A stretch of 11,372 nucleotides of DNA from RGIG4074 sp964459165 (GCA_964459165.1 CAYWKM010000048.1:1-11372); one strand, 5' to 3'. Positions 1 to 6,360 are shown, counted from the stretch's first letter. Made by a program: numbers and translations. Notes: generated by a model from the sequence alone, not told the origin.

Positions 1-600
1 TAACGCCTCCTCCGCCTGAGACTTCCTGACATATAGAGCCGAAAGAGTATTTTCCCCCTTCGCCTGTTCCCCCTTCGCCAAAACCGCCTTTAAAAATCCT
101 TCGCTCATGTCCGCCTTTACCGTAGGAAAGGGAAGCTCCTCAAAGGAGTACAGCTCCCCCTGCTCGCGCAGAGCGAGGACCTCTTCTTCCGTTATATAAC
201 AGGGTTCCTTTATGATTTTCTTATCTCGGTCGAATCCGCAAACGTAATATTTGCCGTGCATCGCGTCGATAACCGCAAAGATGTTTCCCTGACCAGTATA
301 TGCGATGCTTTCAAAGGAGGTTACGCCCAAGACGGGCTTATGAAACGCGACGGCAAAGCCTTTGACGCAGGCGATGCCGATGCGAATTCCCGTAAAGGAT
401 CCCGCCCCGACGCACGCGGCGAAAAAGTCGCAATCCTCCGCTTTCATATCCGCCTTTTCGAAGGTTTCTTCTATGGCGTCCATCAAAACCGTCGAGTGCT
501 TCATCGCGCAGTCGGGAAGAAAGGTAATGTACGGCTTATCCTTATAGACGACGACGGTAAGATATTTCGAGCTTGTATCGACGGCAAGGAATTTTTTCAA
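1..600 (-). CDS. tsaB: TsaB, t6A tRNA-modification protein (3' end cut by window edge)
   Basis: TsaB is the inactive-ASKHA scaffold partner of TsaD in the TsaBDE complex, which puts the threonylcarbamoyl group on A37 of ANN-decoding tRNAs in the cytoplasm. Reading leftwards from a TTG at 600, 200 codons are open to the edge. The N-terminus KKFLAVDTSSKYLTVVVY is the family's first strand, and GAGSFTGIRIG (about residues 68-78) is the glycine-rich TsaB/TsaD signature. The last visible residues, YVRKSQAEEAL, resemble the family's usual C-terminus, so only a short tail or a fused downstream domain is missing. The start is TTG because its first two bases overlap the tsaE stop (TTGA), which implies translational coupling. 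In Firmicutes rimI and tsaD often follow, but that lies outside the window. Confidence 0.93.
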   Translation of the reverse strand, partial: MKKFLAVDTSSKYLTVVVYKDKPYITFLPDCAMKHSTVLMDAIEETFEKADMKAEDCDFFAACVGAGSFTGIRIGIACVKGFAVAFHKPVLGVTSFESIAYTGQGNIFAVIDAMHGKYYVCGFDRDKKIIKEPCYITEEEVLALREQGELYSFEELPFPTVKADMSEGFLKAVLAKGEQAKGENTLSALYVRKSQAEEAL

Positions 601-998
601 TAGTCTATCTCCCTTTCGTTTTCGTTGATTATCTTTATCGTTACCTTTTTTGCGCCGTCGGGAATCAGAGACGCGATATTCCGCGCCCATTCGACGAGGC
701 AGATTCCGCCCATATCGAAATAATCGGCGAGTCCCAAACTTTCGGCGTGCTCCGCGCTCTCGATGCGGTAGCAATCGTAATGAAAGAGTCTTCCGCCGTA
801 ATCGTTCATATACGCATAGGTAGGGCTCGTCACCTCTTCGTCGATACCGAGTCCGAGCGCGACGCCTTTGGCGAAGACGGTCTTCCCCGCGCCCATCTCG
901 CCCTCTAACAGGACTACGTCGCCGCCCTTTAACGTCTTTGCGTAGCGGCGGGCGAATTCGATTGTCTCCCCTTTGGAACGCGATAAAAAATATGCCAT
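597..998 (-). CDS. tsaE: TsaE, ATPase of t6A tRNA modification
   Basis: TsaE is a small P-loop ATPase that binds and resets the TsaB-TsaD complex during t6A synthesis. With the ATG at 998 the protein has 133 residues. The Walker A motif GEMGAGKT lies at about 33-40, followed by the family segments SPTYAYMNDY, LFHYDCYRI and DMGGICLVEWARNI. An in-frame ATG at 1016 would add MGYNIR. I prefer 998 because MAYFLSRSKGETIEFAR aligns with the usual TsaE N-terminus, and because the 1016 start would lie upstream of a perfect TATAAT. Neither start has a convincing ribosome binding site; only a weak GGGA lies about 12 nt before 998. The stop TGA overlaps the tsaB TTG start. The function is secure. The exact start and the leaderless reading are inference. 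Confidence 0.93.
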   Translation of the reverse strand: MAYFLSRSKGETIEFARRYAKTLKGGDVVLLEGEMGAGKTVFAKGVALGLGIDEEVTSPTYAYMNDYGGRLFHYDCYRIESAEHAESLGLADYFDMGGICLVEWARNIASLIPDGAKKVTIKIINENEREIDY

Positions 999-1004
999 AC
1001 GGAT

Positions 1005-1033
1005 ATTATATCCCATACGGCATAAAAACGCAA
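1005..1033 (-). promoter_or_regulatory. tsaE promoter, apparently leaderless
   Basis: TTGCGT (1033-1028), a 17-bp spacer, then a perfect TATAAT (1010-1005). Six bases separate TATAAT from the ATG at 998, so the usual start distance places the transcript's first base on the A of the start codon. The promoter sits in the short gap behind ribU, where I see no terminator hairpin, so some readthrough from ribU is also possible. Confidence 0.7.
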
Positions 1034-1046
1034 ATTATTTTATTTT

Positions 1047-1700
1047 TTATTTCTGTGAATTTTCCGATTCCGCCGTCGCAGCCTCGTCCTTTTTTCCCTT
1101 TTTGCGTTCAAATCTTGCGGAAGTCGCTTTAATGAACTTAGAAAGGGGTTTATAAACGAGAAATACGATCACGCTGATTCCCACGCTTTTGACGATATTG
1201 AAATAGACGACGAAGGGCCAAAGCTCTTTAAAAGCCTCCGCTCCGTCAAACCCCGAAAGACTTCCGTACAAAGGAAAATTGATGAAGCGGTTCACAAGCA
1301 GACTGACGGCGACCTGAAATACGCAGGCGCACGCGAGGAAAACAATCACCCATTTTTTCCCTTTTTTAAACCGATAACCGACCGAAGGAAGGATGACGTA
1401 CGCGATGGACAGGACGATATTCGCAACTTCGCCCGCGCCGATCGTCTGCGTCTTCGTCAGGCAGAGCAGCTGCATGATAACGATAGAAACGACCGCTTCG
1501 ACGGGTCCGAAGATAAAGCCTTCGATCATAAAGAACACGTTGGAAAAATCAAGCTGCAAAAAGCTTGCCGCAGGAAAAATGGGAAACTGAAAAAAGGTTA
1601 CTAAAAAGGAGAGCGCGGTAAAAATCGCCATGTAAGCGATTCGAGGCGCCGTAAAGTGCGCGCGAAAAATTTCCTTCGCCTTGTTCGTTTTTTCTTCCAT
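1047..1700 (-). CDS. ribU: RibU, riboflavin-binding S component of an ECF transporter
   Basis: This is the membrane substrate-binding subunit that captures riboflavin and docks on a shared EcfA/EcfA'/EcfT energizing module, which is not encoded here. The 217-residue protein has about six hydrophobic segments, beginning near residues 20-37. The segment FLQLDFSNV (47-55) fits the conserved RibU region, and the tail after about 190 is lysine-rich and cytoplasmic. The ATG at 1700 was chosen because AAGGAG lies about 10 nt upstream. A longer frame from an ATG at 1805 would translate through the terminator hairpin and is rejected. The FMN riboswitch directly upstream confirms the flavin assignment and predicts repression when FMN is plentiful. 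The other ECF S components are unlikely given that riboswitch. Confidence 0.93.
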   Translation of the reverse strand: MEEKTNKAKEIFRAHFTAPRIAYMAIFTALSFLVTFFQFPIFPAASFLQLDFSNVFFMIEGFIFGPVEAVVSIVIMQLLCLTKTQTIGAGEVANIVLSIAYVILPSVGYRFKKGKKWVIVFLACACVFQVAVSLLVNRFINFPLYGSLSGFDGAEAFKELWPFVVYFNIVKSVGISVIVFLVYKPLSKFIKATSARFERKKGKKDEAATAESENSQK

Positions 1701-1749
1701 AACAAAAGAACTCCTTAGAAATATTTTTATTGAAATTCTTTGTTTGTCG

Positions 1750-1788
1750 AAAAAAGAAAAACGCCGCGCGCAAAAACCGCGGGGCGTT
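1750..1788 (-). terminator. Intrinsic terminator in the ribU leader (riboswitch expression platform)
   Basis: The arms are AACGCCCCGCG (1788-1778) and CGCGCGGCGTT (1770-1760), an 11-bp stem with one mismatch and a 7-nt loop. It is followed by a TTTCTTTTTT tract (1759-1750). The hairpin lies between the FMN aptamer and the ribU ribosome binding site, which is the standard layout for FMN-induced premature termination. Confidence 0.88.
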
Positions 1789-1811
1789 CCGTAAAACGAC
1801 TTCATTAAAAA

Positions 1812-1927
1812 CTTTTTCCATCCGGACTATACCGTCGGTACGGGAATTTCACCCGATCGGGGCTTAAAGATTTCCTTAAGCCTTCGCAGACTCTACTGCC
1901 GGTGAGGAATTTCGCCTCGCCCCAAAG
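1812..1927 (-). promoter_or_regulatory. FMN riboswitch (RFN element)
   Basis: The minus strand carries the RFN consensus blocks in order. GGGGCGAGGCGAAATTCCTC is followed by ACCGGCAGTAGAGTCTGC, a variable arm (GGCTTAA...TTTAAGCC), CGGGTGAAATTCCCG, and ACGGTATAGTCCGGATGG. The two GAAATTC loops, the GACGGTATAGTC hairpin and the closing CTTT/AAAG helix are all present, so the aptamer looks complete. It precedes ribU and a terminator. FMN binding should favour the terminator and lower riboflavin uptake. Confidence 0.97.
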
Positions 1928-1943
1928 AAATTCAATTATCTAT

Positions 1944-1972
1944 ATGATAGTACCCGCTCTTCCTTTTGTCAA
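1944..1972 (-). promoter_or_regulatory. Promoter of the riboswitch-ribU transcript
   Basis: TTGACA (1972-1967), a 17-bp spacer and TATCAT (1949-1944). The expected transcript start is near 1937, about ten bases before the aptamer. The -35 hexamer overlaps the TGA stop of the upstream membrane protein gene, so the two genes are packed without a gap. Confidence 0.82.
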
Positions 1973-2781
1973 GCGCATTCGTCCTGTTTGAAAGGATTTT
2001 TTCCATATTTTATTCTCCCCGCAATCCAGAAGGCCGCATAAAGGCAGGGGAATACGATCAGGAAAATATTTACCTCTTCCTCCATGCGCAGGAAAAATAA
2101 CGGCAAGTCGAAAAGAAGCGTGGCGACGAAAAGCCATATCGGAAATTTTATCACCCCGCCCGAGGAGAAGTATCCCGACAGCATGAATGTAAAGACGACG
2201 ACGAATGCGAAGGAAACGACGCACTCCGTCAGGGTGAAAAAGACTTTTGCCTCGATCTGCGTGGCGTATACGACGGGAATCGCCATGGCGAAACAAACCG
2301 CCGCCAAAAAGGAAATCCATAGCAGCGGAGCGGGGCGACGTTTTTCCTTTATCGAACGCAGCGTGACCGCCAACATCGCTAAAATCATTCCGCCGTAAGC
2401 TATAAACTGTACGGGAGCGAGCGTAAAATTGGTGTGCACCATACCGCCGAGCAGCAATACCCCCGACCCGAAGGAAATGATTTTATAATCTAACTTTTCG
2501 TATTTTTCCCGCTTGCCTGTAAAGAGGCAGACGACCATCGCGGGGAATTGCTTCCTCAGCACGACGACGGAGACGACAAGAGAGCACAACGTCAGGATAT
2601 GCACGTACCGGCTCAACGCGTCGCCCGACCCTATGTAGGAATATTCCTCCTTGATAAAGGGAAGCAGCGAGGCGGCGACTCTTTCCAAAAACAATACGAC
2701 GAGATAAAGAACCATGCCGATATCGCAAAGGCGGTCCCAAACGGAAATTTTATCTTCATGCAACGCTTTATTATCCTTCAT
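1969..2781 (-). CDS. Unrecognised integral membrane protein, about eight spans
   Basis: I do not recognise a family for this 270-residue protein. Hydrophobic segments fall at roughly residues 19-41, 58-76, 100-116, 122-141, 152-172, 182-203, 212-231 and 236-255, joined by short charged loops such as KREKYEKLDYK and RSIKEKRRP. The N-terminal 18 residues and the tail KYGKNPFKQDECA are hydrophilic. No catalytic or transport motif stands out. The ATG at 2781 has GAGGAAA about 5 nt upstream. It starts 54 bp after ugd with no obvious terminator between, so it may be the last gene of the polysaccharide operon. A role in envelope polysaccharide handling is a guess from position only. Confidence 0.85.
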   Translation of the reverse strand: MKDNKALHEDKISVWDRLCDIGMVLYLVVLFLERVAASLLPFIKEEYSYIGSGDALSRYVHILTLCSLVVSVVVLRKQFPAMVVCLFTGKREKYEKLDYKIISFGSGVLLLGGMVHTNFTLAPVQFIAYGGMILAMLAVTLRSIKEKRRPAPLLWISFLAAVCFAMAIPVVYATQIEAKVFFTLTECVVSFAFVVVFTFMLSGYFSSGGVIKFPIWLFVATLLFDLPLFFLRMEEEVNIFLIVFPCLYAAFWIAGRIKYGKNPFKQDECA

Positions 2782-2835
2782 ATTTTTCCTCTTTGATTTT
2801 TTATAAAAAACCGATAAGAGACGGAATACGGAAGG

Positions 2836-4035
2836 TTAATCCTTCCCGTATAAATCTCTCGTATACACCTTATCTTTCACGTCGGAAAGCTCCCGATCCA
2901 TACGGTTGGCAACGATAATGTCCGCGCGTTTTTTAAAGGCGTCGAGCTCCCGCATCGCTTCGTAGCCGGCGAACGAGTCCTCCTTCAAAGTCGGCTCGTA
3001 AACGACGACCCTTACGCCCTTGTCCGAGATGCGTTTCATAACGCCCTGTATGGAACTCTGGCGAAAATTATCCGAATCGGCCTTCATGGTAAGGCGGTAA
3101 ACGCCCACAACGGGCTGTTTTTCGGGATAACCCGCTTTCTTCAACACGGATTCGGCGATAAAATTTTTGCGCGTATCGTTGGCGTCGACGATCGCTTTTA
3201 TCAGATTTTCGGGTACGTCCTTATAATTGGCGAGGAGCTGCTTGGCGTCTTTGGGCAGGCAATATCCGCCGTATCCGAAGGAAGGATTGTTATAATGAGA
3301 ACCGATTCTCGGATCTAATCCCACGCCTTCGATAATCGAACGGGAATCCAGCCCGCGCATCTCGGCATAGGTATCGAGCTCGTTGAAAAAGGAGACGCGA
3401 AGAGCCAGATAGGTGTTGGCGAAAAGCTTTACCGCTTCCGCCTCGGTCGTATCCATCACGAGAGAGGGAACGTCCTTTTTGAGCGATCCCTCTTTTAAAA
3501 GAGCAACGAACCGCTCCGCTTTTTCCGTAAGATCTCGGTCGGACAATACCGTCCCGACGATGATCCTCGAAGGATAGAGATTATCGTACAAAGCTTTTCC
3601 TTCGCGCAGAAATTCAGGGGAAAACAAGATGTTTTTATAGGAATATTTTTCGCGCAGACTTCGGGTATAGCCCACGGGAACCGTCGACTTTATGACGATG
3701 ACCGCCTCTTTGTTGACGCTTAAAACTTTTTCGACGACGGCTTCGACCGCGCTCGTATCGAAGCAATCCCTCTCCTCGTCATAGTTCGTAGGAGCGGCCA
3801 CGACGACGAAATCCGCGTCTTTATAGGCGTTCTCGCCGTCCGTCGTAGCAAACAGATCGAGCTTCTTTTTTGAAAGATATTCCTCTATTTCCCTATCGGC
3901 AAACGGGGATTTTCCGGCGTTTATGGCGTCGACCTTCCTCTTTACGACGTCGACCGCCGTCACTGTGTGACGCTGCGCCAATAAAACCGCGTTGGCAAGC
4001 CCTACGTAGCCCATGCCCGCGACCGCTATCCTCAT
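2836..4035 (-). CDS. ugd: UDP-glucose 6-dehydrogenase
   Basis: This cytoplasmic enzyme oxidises UDP-glucose to UDP-glucuronate with two NAD+, supplying acidic sugar for capsule or exopolysaccharide. At 399 residues it is the normal length of the short bacterial class. GMGYVG (7-12) is the NAD-binding loop. APTNYDEERD (about 81-90), KSTVPVGYT (116-124), SPEFLREGKA (139-148) and the catalytic-cysteine block YGGYCLPKDAKQL (C259) are all intact. K203 and N207 fit the family's active-site lysine and asparagine. The final third holds the UDP-binding domain. The start has AGGAGGA about 6 nt upstream, and that site overlaps the TAG stop of the sugar transferase, so the two genes are probably translationally coupled. 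UDP-mannosaminuronate dehydrogenase is the alternative, but the motifs favour Ugd. Confidence 0.93.
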   Translation of the reverse strand: MRIAVAGMGYVGLANAVLLAQRHTVTAVDVVKRKVDAINAGKSPFADREIEEYLSKKKLDLFATTDGENAYKDADFVVVAAPTNYDEERDCFDTSAVEAVVEKVLSVNKEAVIVIKSTVPVGYTRSLREKYSYKNILFSPEFLREGKALYDNLYPSRIIVGTVLSDRDLTEKAERFVALLKEGSLKKDVPSLVMDTTEAEAVKLFANTYLALRVSFFNELDTYAEMRGLDSRSIIEGVGLDPRIGSHYNNPSFGYGGYCLPKDAKQLLANYKDVPENLIKAIVDANDTRKNFIAESVLKKAGYPEKQPVVGVYRLTMKADSDNFRQSSIQGVMKRISDKGVRVVVYEPTLKEDSFAGYEAMRELDAFKKRADIIVANRMDRELSDVKDKVYTRDLYGKD

Positions 4036-4045
4036 TTTTCTCCTC

Positions 4046-4816
4046 CTATTTTCCTTTGGAAGATTTTTTATCGACTCGGGCGTTCTGACTTCCCTCTACG
4101 ATACCCTCTCCCTTGAAGACCTTGATGACCGTAATAAAAATAATTTTGATATCCCCCCAAAGGGTGATTTTCTCGGCGTAAACGCCGTCGTATTCCGCCT
4201 TCGAATGATCGCCCAAGGTATCTCTCCCGTTGATCTGCGCAAGCCCCGTAAGCCCCGGAAGAACGTTGTAAGCTCCTCTTATCCTCCTTTCCTCGATCAG
4301 CTCCGTCTCCGTTAAAACGACGGGTCTCGGCCCCACGAACGACATCGTGCCGAAAAGAATGCAAAAAAACTGCGGGAGCTCGTCGAGGCTCGTTCTGCGT
4401 ATGAATCTTCCCACCCTCGTAAGATATTCCTCGCTGTTCAAAAGGCGCGTGGCGCAATCTTTGGGCGCGTCGATGCGCATGCTTCTGAATTTATAGCAAT
4501 AGAAAGGCTTTAAATTTTTCCCCATTCTCTTCGATTTAAAAACGACGGGGCCCTTGCTGTCCGCCTTGATGGCGATAGCGATGGCGAGCATGGGAATCGC
4601 AAAGAGGACGATACAGAAGACGGAAAACAAGACGTCGAAAATTCTCTTGACGACGAATACGATTTTTTTGGTCTTTCCTTCGGGAATCGCCCTTTCATGG
4701 GAAGCTTTCTCGACGGAAGACGACGGACGTACGACGGCCTCCCTCGGAAAAGCGACGGCTATGGAGACCGCTTCCTCTCTTTCCCGTTCTTTTTCTTTTG
4801 CAGCTGTTTTTTGCAT
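4046..4816 (-). CDS. Priming sugar-phosphate transferase for exopolysaccharide synthesis
   Basis: This is a member of the bacterial sugar transferase (WbaP/PglC-like) family. These membrane enzymes move a hexose-1-phosphate from a UDP-sugar onto undecaprenyl phosphate, the first step of capsule or exopolysaccharide assembly. After a charged N-terminal region of about 50 residues, KRIFDVLFSVFCIVLFAIPM (57-76) begins the single membrane helix. GPVVFKSKRMGKNL, YKFRSMR (108-114), the catalytic Asp-Glu pair in SLDELPQF (D145, E146), MSFVGPRP and PGLTGLAQINGRD (187-199) follow in family order. The ATG at 4816 has GAGGG about 8 nt upstream. A promoter lies just ahead and ugd follows after 10 bp. The sugar specificity cannot be read from sequence. 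The basic/acidic N-terminal extension is longer than in minimal members. Confidence 0.93.
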   Translation of the reverse strand: MQKTAAKEKEREREEAVSIAVAFPREAVVRPSSSVEKASHERAIPEGKTKKIVFVVKRIFDVLFSVFCIVLFAIPMLAIAIAIKADSKGPVVFKSKRMGKNLKPFYCYKFRSMRIDAPKDCATRLLNSEEYLTRVGRFIRRTSLDELPQFFCILFGTMSFVGPRPVVLTETELIEERRIRGAYNVLPGLTGLAQINGRDTLGDHSKAEYDGVYAEKITLWGDIKIIFITVIKVFKGEGIVEGSQNARVDKKSSKGK

Positions 4817-4867
4817 CTATGTCCCTCGGCGAAATTCTCCGCCATTTTTCATATTATTACGGTATAT

Positions 4868-4896
4868 ATCTTATCATAATTCTGCGCCGTTTTCAA
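4868..4896 (-). promoter_or_regulatory. Promoter of the sugar transferase-ugd operon
   Basis: TTGAAA (4896-4891), a 17-bp spacer ending in TGA, and TAAGAT (4873-4868). The TGA directly before the -10 box makes it an extended -10 promoter. The expected start is near 4861, giving a leader of about 45 nt that contains the GAGGG ribosome binding site. Confidence 0.72.
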
Positions 4897-4939
4897 GCAA
4901 TTTTTTATATTTCTTATTCGTTACTTGCAGGATTTATCG

Positions 4940-4977
4940 GAAAAACAAGGAAAACGCAGGTTCTTTTCCCTGCGTTT
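4940..4977 (-). terminator. Intrinsic terminator after the LRR / GIY-YIG pair
   Basis: The arms AAACGCAGG (4977-4969) and CCTGCGTTT (4960-4952) form a perfect 9-bp stem with an 8-nt loop. The following bases are T-rich (TTCCTTGTTTTT). It lies 30 bp beyond the stop of the GIY-YIG gene and ahead of the sugar transferase promoter, so it separates the two operons. Confidence 0.82.
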
Positions 4978-5007
4978 CTTTCCTTTCGTCCGCTTTTACG
5001 CTTCGTT

Positions 5008-5268
5008 TTATGTTTCTTTCTCTCGCGCGGCTTTTTCGATCAAAGAAAGCTTCTCCCGCCGCGTAAGCTTCTTTAAATGCCATTCCCTGCTCTGCGCCTC
5101 GCGTTTATCCTCAAAGGCTTCGAAATAAACGAGCTCGACAGGCAGGCGGCTTCGCGTATATTTTGCCCCTTTCCCTTCGTTGTGCGCCCGCAACCGTTTT
5201 TCGACGTCGTCCGTATAGCCGCAGTAAATCGACCCGTCGACGCACCGTACAAAATAAGTATAGAACAT
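5008..5268 (-). CDS. GIY-YIG nuclease-superfamily protein (YhbQ/UPF0213-like)
   Basis: This small 86-residue stand-alone GIY-YIG domain is of the YhbQ/UPF0213 type, whose cellular role is poorly defined; relatives are structure-specific DNA nucleases. The two defining strands read YTYFVRC (3-9) and IYCGYTDD (14-21). Arg-25 or Arg-27 in VEKRLRAHN, the segment GKGAKYTRSRLPVELVY (33-49), and the conserved Glu in QSREWHLKKL (E62) complete the fold. The length matches the family. The ATG at 5268 shares its A with the TAA stop of the LRR gene upstream (TAATG) and lacks a close ribosome binding site. It is therefore probably translated by reinitiation. A longer in-frame start at 5382 would bury the N-terminus in the LRR gene and add a charged stretch alien to the family. 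Confidence 0.9.
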   Translation of the reverse strand: MFYTYFVRCVDGSIYCGYTDDVEKRLRAHNEGKGAKYTRSRLPVELVYFEAFEDKREAQSREWHLKKLTRREKLSLIEKAAREKET

Positions 5269-5975
5269 TATAGGAGCACGATTTCCTCTATTTTTACGCT
5301 TTTTTCGAATTTTTGCCTCTCGTAGATCTCCTGCGGAATCGTCAATTTCCCGATCGTTACGTTCGCGCCGAAGATCTGCCAATGAGCCTCCTCCACCGAG
5401 CGCGGAATATATACCTCATCGAGCGAAAGTTCGAAGGCGAACGCGCGCATGCCGATAAATTTTACGGTTTCGGGAAGAAGGATTTTCTTCAATTTGCGAT
5501 TGAAATAAAACGCGTAATCGGCGACGCCGACGACGCGGGGAGGAATCTCGATTTCCTCCGCATCCTCGTCGCATCCCGCCAACCAGCCGTCCACGACGAA
5601 CGCCTTGCCGCAACGATAGGCTTCGTCTTCCTTTAACGGCGTGTCGTTCAACGCGAAAAAACCGAGGCGCTTCAAGGACGGACTCAGCGTAATCTTTTTC
5701 AAATGACGGCAGGAATTGAACGCCATACTCCCTATCTTTTCGACGGAAGAAGGAATACGGACCTCTTCTATGACCTCGTTCATGCTGAAAGCCGCGTCGA
5801 AAATTTCTTTTACCGGTTTGCCGGCGCGCTCGGCGGGAATGTCGATGATCGTTTCCTTCGGCTCCGGCGTTCCCTCCTCTTTTTCATCGCGCTCGTTCTT
5901 ATATTTTTTGACGTATTTTTCCAAGACGGCGCAGCCGTCCCGCTCGTTCCATACAAAATCCTTTTCGATATCCAT
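5268..5975 (-). CDS. Leucine-rich-repeat (LRR_5 / BspA-like) protein without signal peptide
   Basis: The 235-residue protein is built of LRR_5 repeats. Examples are IPSSVEKIGSMAFNSCRHLK (about 75-94), LSPSLKRLGFFAL, IPPRVVGVADYAFYFNRKLK, LPETVKFIGMRAFAFELSL and IPRSVEEAHWQIF. Each shows the pattern IP..V..I...AF.....L. The N-terminus MDIEKDFVWNERDGC is not a signal peptide and no membrane span or anchor is visible. Unlike many BspA-type surface proteins it is therefore probably cytoplasmic. The ATG at 5975 has GGAGGA 6 nt upstream and a promoter about 20 nt before that. It overlaps the GIY-YIG gene by one base, so the two are co-expressed. Such repeats mediate protein contacts. The partner is unknown. 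Confidence 0.9.
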   Translation of the reverse strand: MDIEKDFVWNERDGCAVLEKYVKKYKNERDEKEEGTPEPKETIIDIPAERAGKPVKEIFDAAFSMNEVIEEVRIPSSVEKIGSMAFNSCRHLKKITLSPSLKRLGFFALNDTPLKEDEAYRCGKAFVVDGWLAGCDEDAEEIEIPPRVVGVADYAFYFNRKLKKILLPETVKFIGMRAFAFELSLDEVYIPRSVEEAHWQIFGANVTIGKLTIPQEIYERQKFEKSVKIEEIVLL

Positions 5976-6001
5976 ACTCTTCCTCCGAAAGCTTCCCTTT
6001 C

Positions 6002-6030
6002 AGTATAACATACAAAAAAAATTTTTTCAA
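6002..6030 (-). promoter_or_regulatory. Promoter of the LRR / GIY-YIG operon
   Basis: TTGAAA (6030-6025), a 17-bp A/T-only then TG-containing spacer, and TATACT (6007-6002) preceded by TGT, an extended -10 arrangement. The expected start is near 5995, 20 nt before the ATG. Its -35 box lies 8 bp from the -35 box of the divergent plus-strand promoter. Confidence 0.78.
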
Positions 6031-6038
6031 CCAATCCC

Positions 6039-6067
6039 TTGACCGAAGGGGAATTTTCCCCTATAAT
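6039..6067 (+). promoter_or_regulatory. Near-consensus promoter of the 78-aa gene, apparently leaderless
   Basis: TTGACC (6039-6044), a 17-bp spacer and a perfect TATAAT (6062-6067). The ATG begins at 6074, six bases after the -10 box, so transcription should start on or next to the initiator A. There is no ribosome binding site upstream of the ATG. Confidence 0.78.
6048..6061. repeat. Inverted repeat inside a promoter spacer (candidate operator)
   Basis: GGGGAATTTTCCCC: 6-bp arms GGGGAA and TTCCCC around a central TT. It fills the spacer up to the first base of the TATAAT of the 78-aa gene. A dimeric repressor bound here would block RNA polymerase. The regulator is not identified. Confidence 0.5.
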
Positions 6068-6073
6068 CGAGAT

Positions 6074-6310
6074 ATGAATGAATTTCTTTACGAAAAGCTC
6101 GAAAAGCTCTGCAAGGAATACTATCCCTCCTCCGAAACGCCCGTCCGCACGTTCGCAAACACCCTGCGCGGAGCGGATAAAAAACTTTTAATCGAAATTC
6201 TCTCGGGGAAAAGGCCGCCCGAGGCGGACGAAACGCTCGTCCGTTGCCTCCAGATTTTAAGCGTGAGAAAAAAGCGTACGACTTCCCCTTACGGCTATTA
6301 CGACAAATAA
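6074..6310 (+). CDS. Orphan 78-residue small protein
   Basis: I do not recognise a family. The protein is hydrophilic: a Lys/Glu-rich first part (NEFLYEKLEKLCKEYY), a middle with SSETPVRTFANTLRG and KKLLIEILSGKRPPEADE, and a basic aromatic tail RKKRTTSPYGYYDK. No signal peptide or membrane span is visible. It looks mainly alpha-helical and may be a small regulator or binding protein, but that is only a guess. Support for a real gene is its nearly consensus promoter, an ATG at the expected transcript start, codon choice like its neighbours (GAA, CTC, AAG, TCC), and a strong hairpin after the stop. It is the only plus-strand gene here, divergent from the LRR operon and convergent with the ABC transporter gene. 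Confidence 0.68.
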   Translation: MNEFLYEKLEKLCKEYYPSSETPVRTFANTLRGADKKLLIEILSGKRPPEADETLVRCLQILSVRKKRTTSPYGYYDK

Positions 6311-6360
6311 TCGCGCCGAAAATCATATCGACCGACAAACGAAACGCCCTTTGCGGAGAA

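Noticed and set aside
1701..1805. N-terminal extension of ribU starting at the ATG at 1805
   Set aside because: It would translate through the terminator hairpin of the riboswitch. The ATG at 1700 has a good ribosome binding site and gives the usual RibU length.
2805..2849. Hairpin at the ugd stop as a terminator
   Set aside because: ACGGGAAGG/CCTTCCGT pairs around the stop codon, but the T run is 17 nt further on, so it does not have terminator geometry.
5269..5382. Longer start for the GIY-YIG protein
   Set aside because: The extra 38 residues are a shadow of the LRR gene and are not part of the GIY-YIG family. The TAATG overlap supports 5268.
6027..6338. Minus-strand frame of 103 codons opposite the 78-aa gene
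   Set aside because: It is Arg- and Phe-rich, covers both divergent promoters, and has no start signals.
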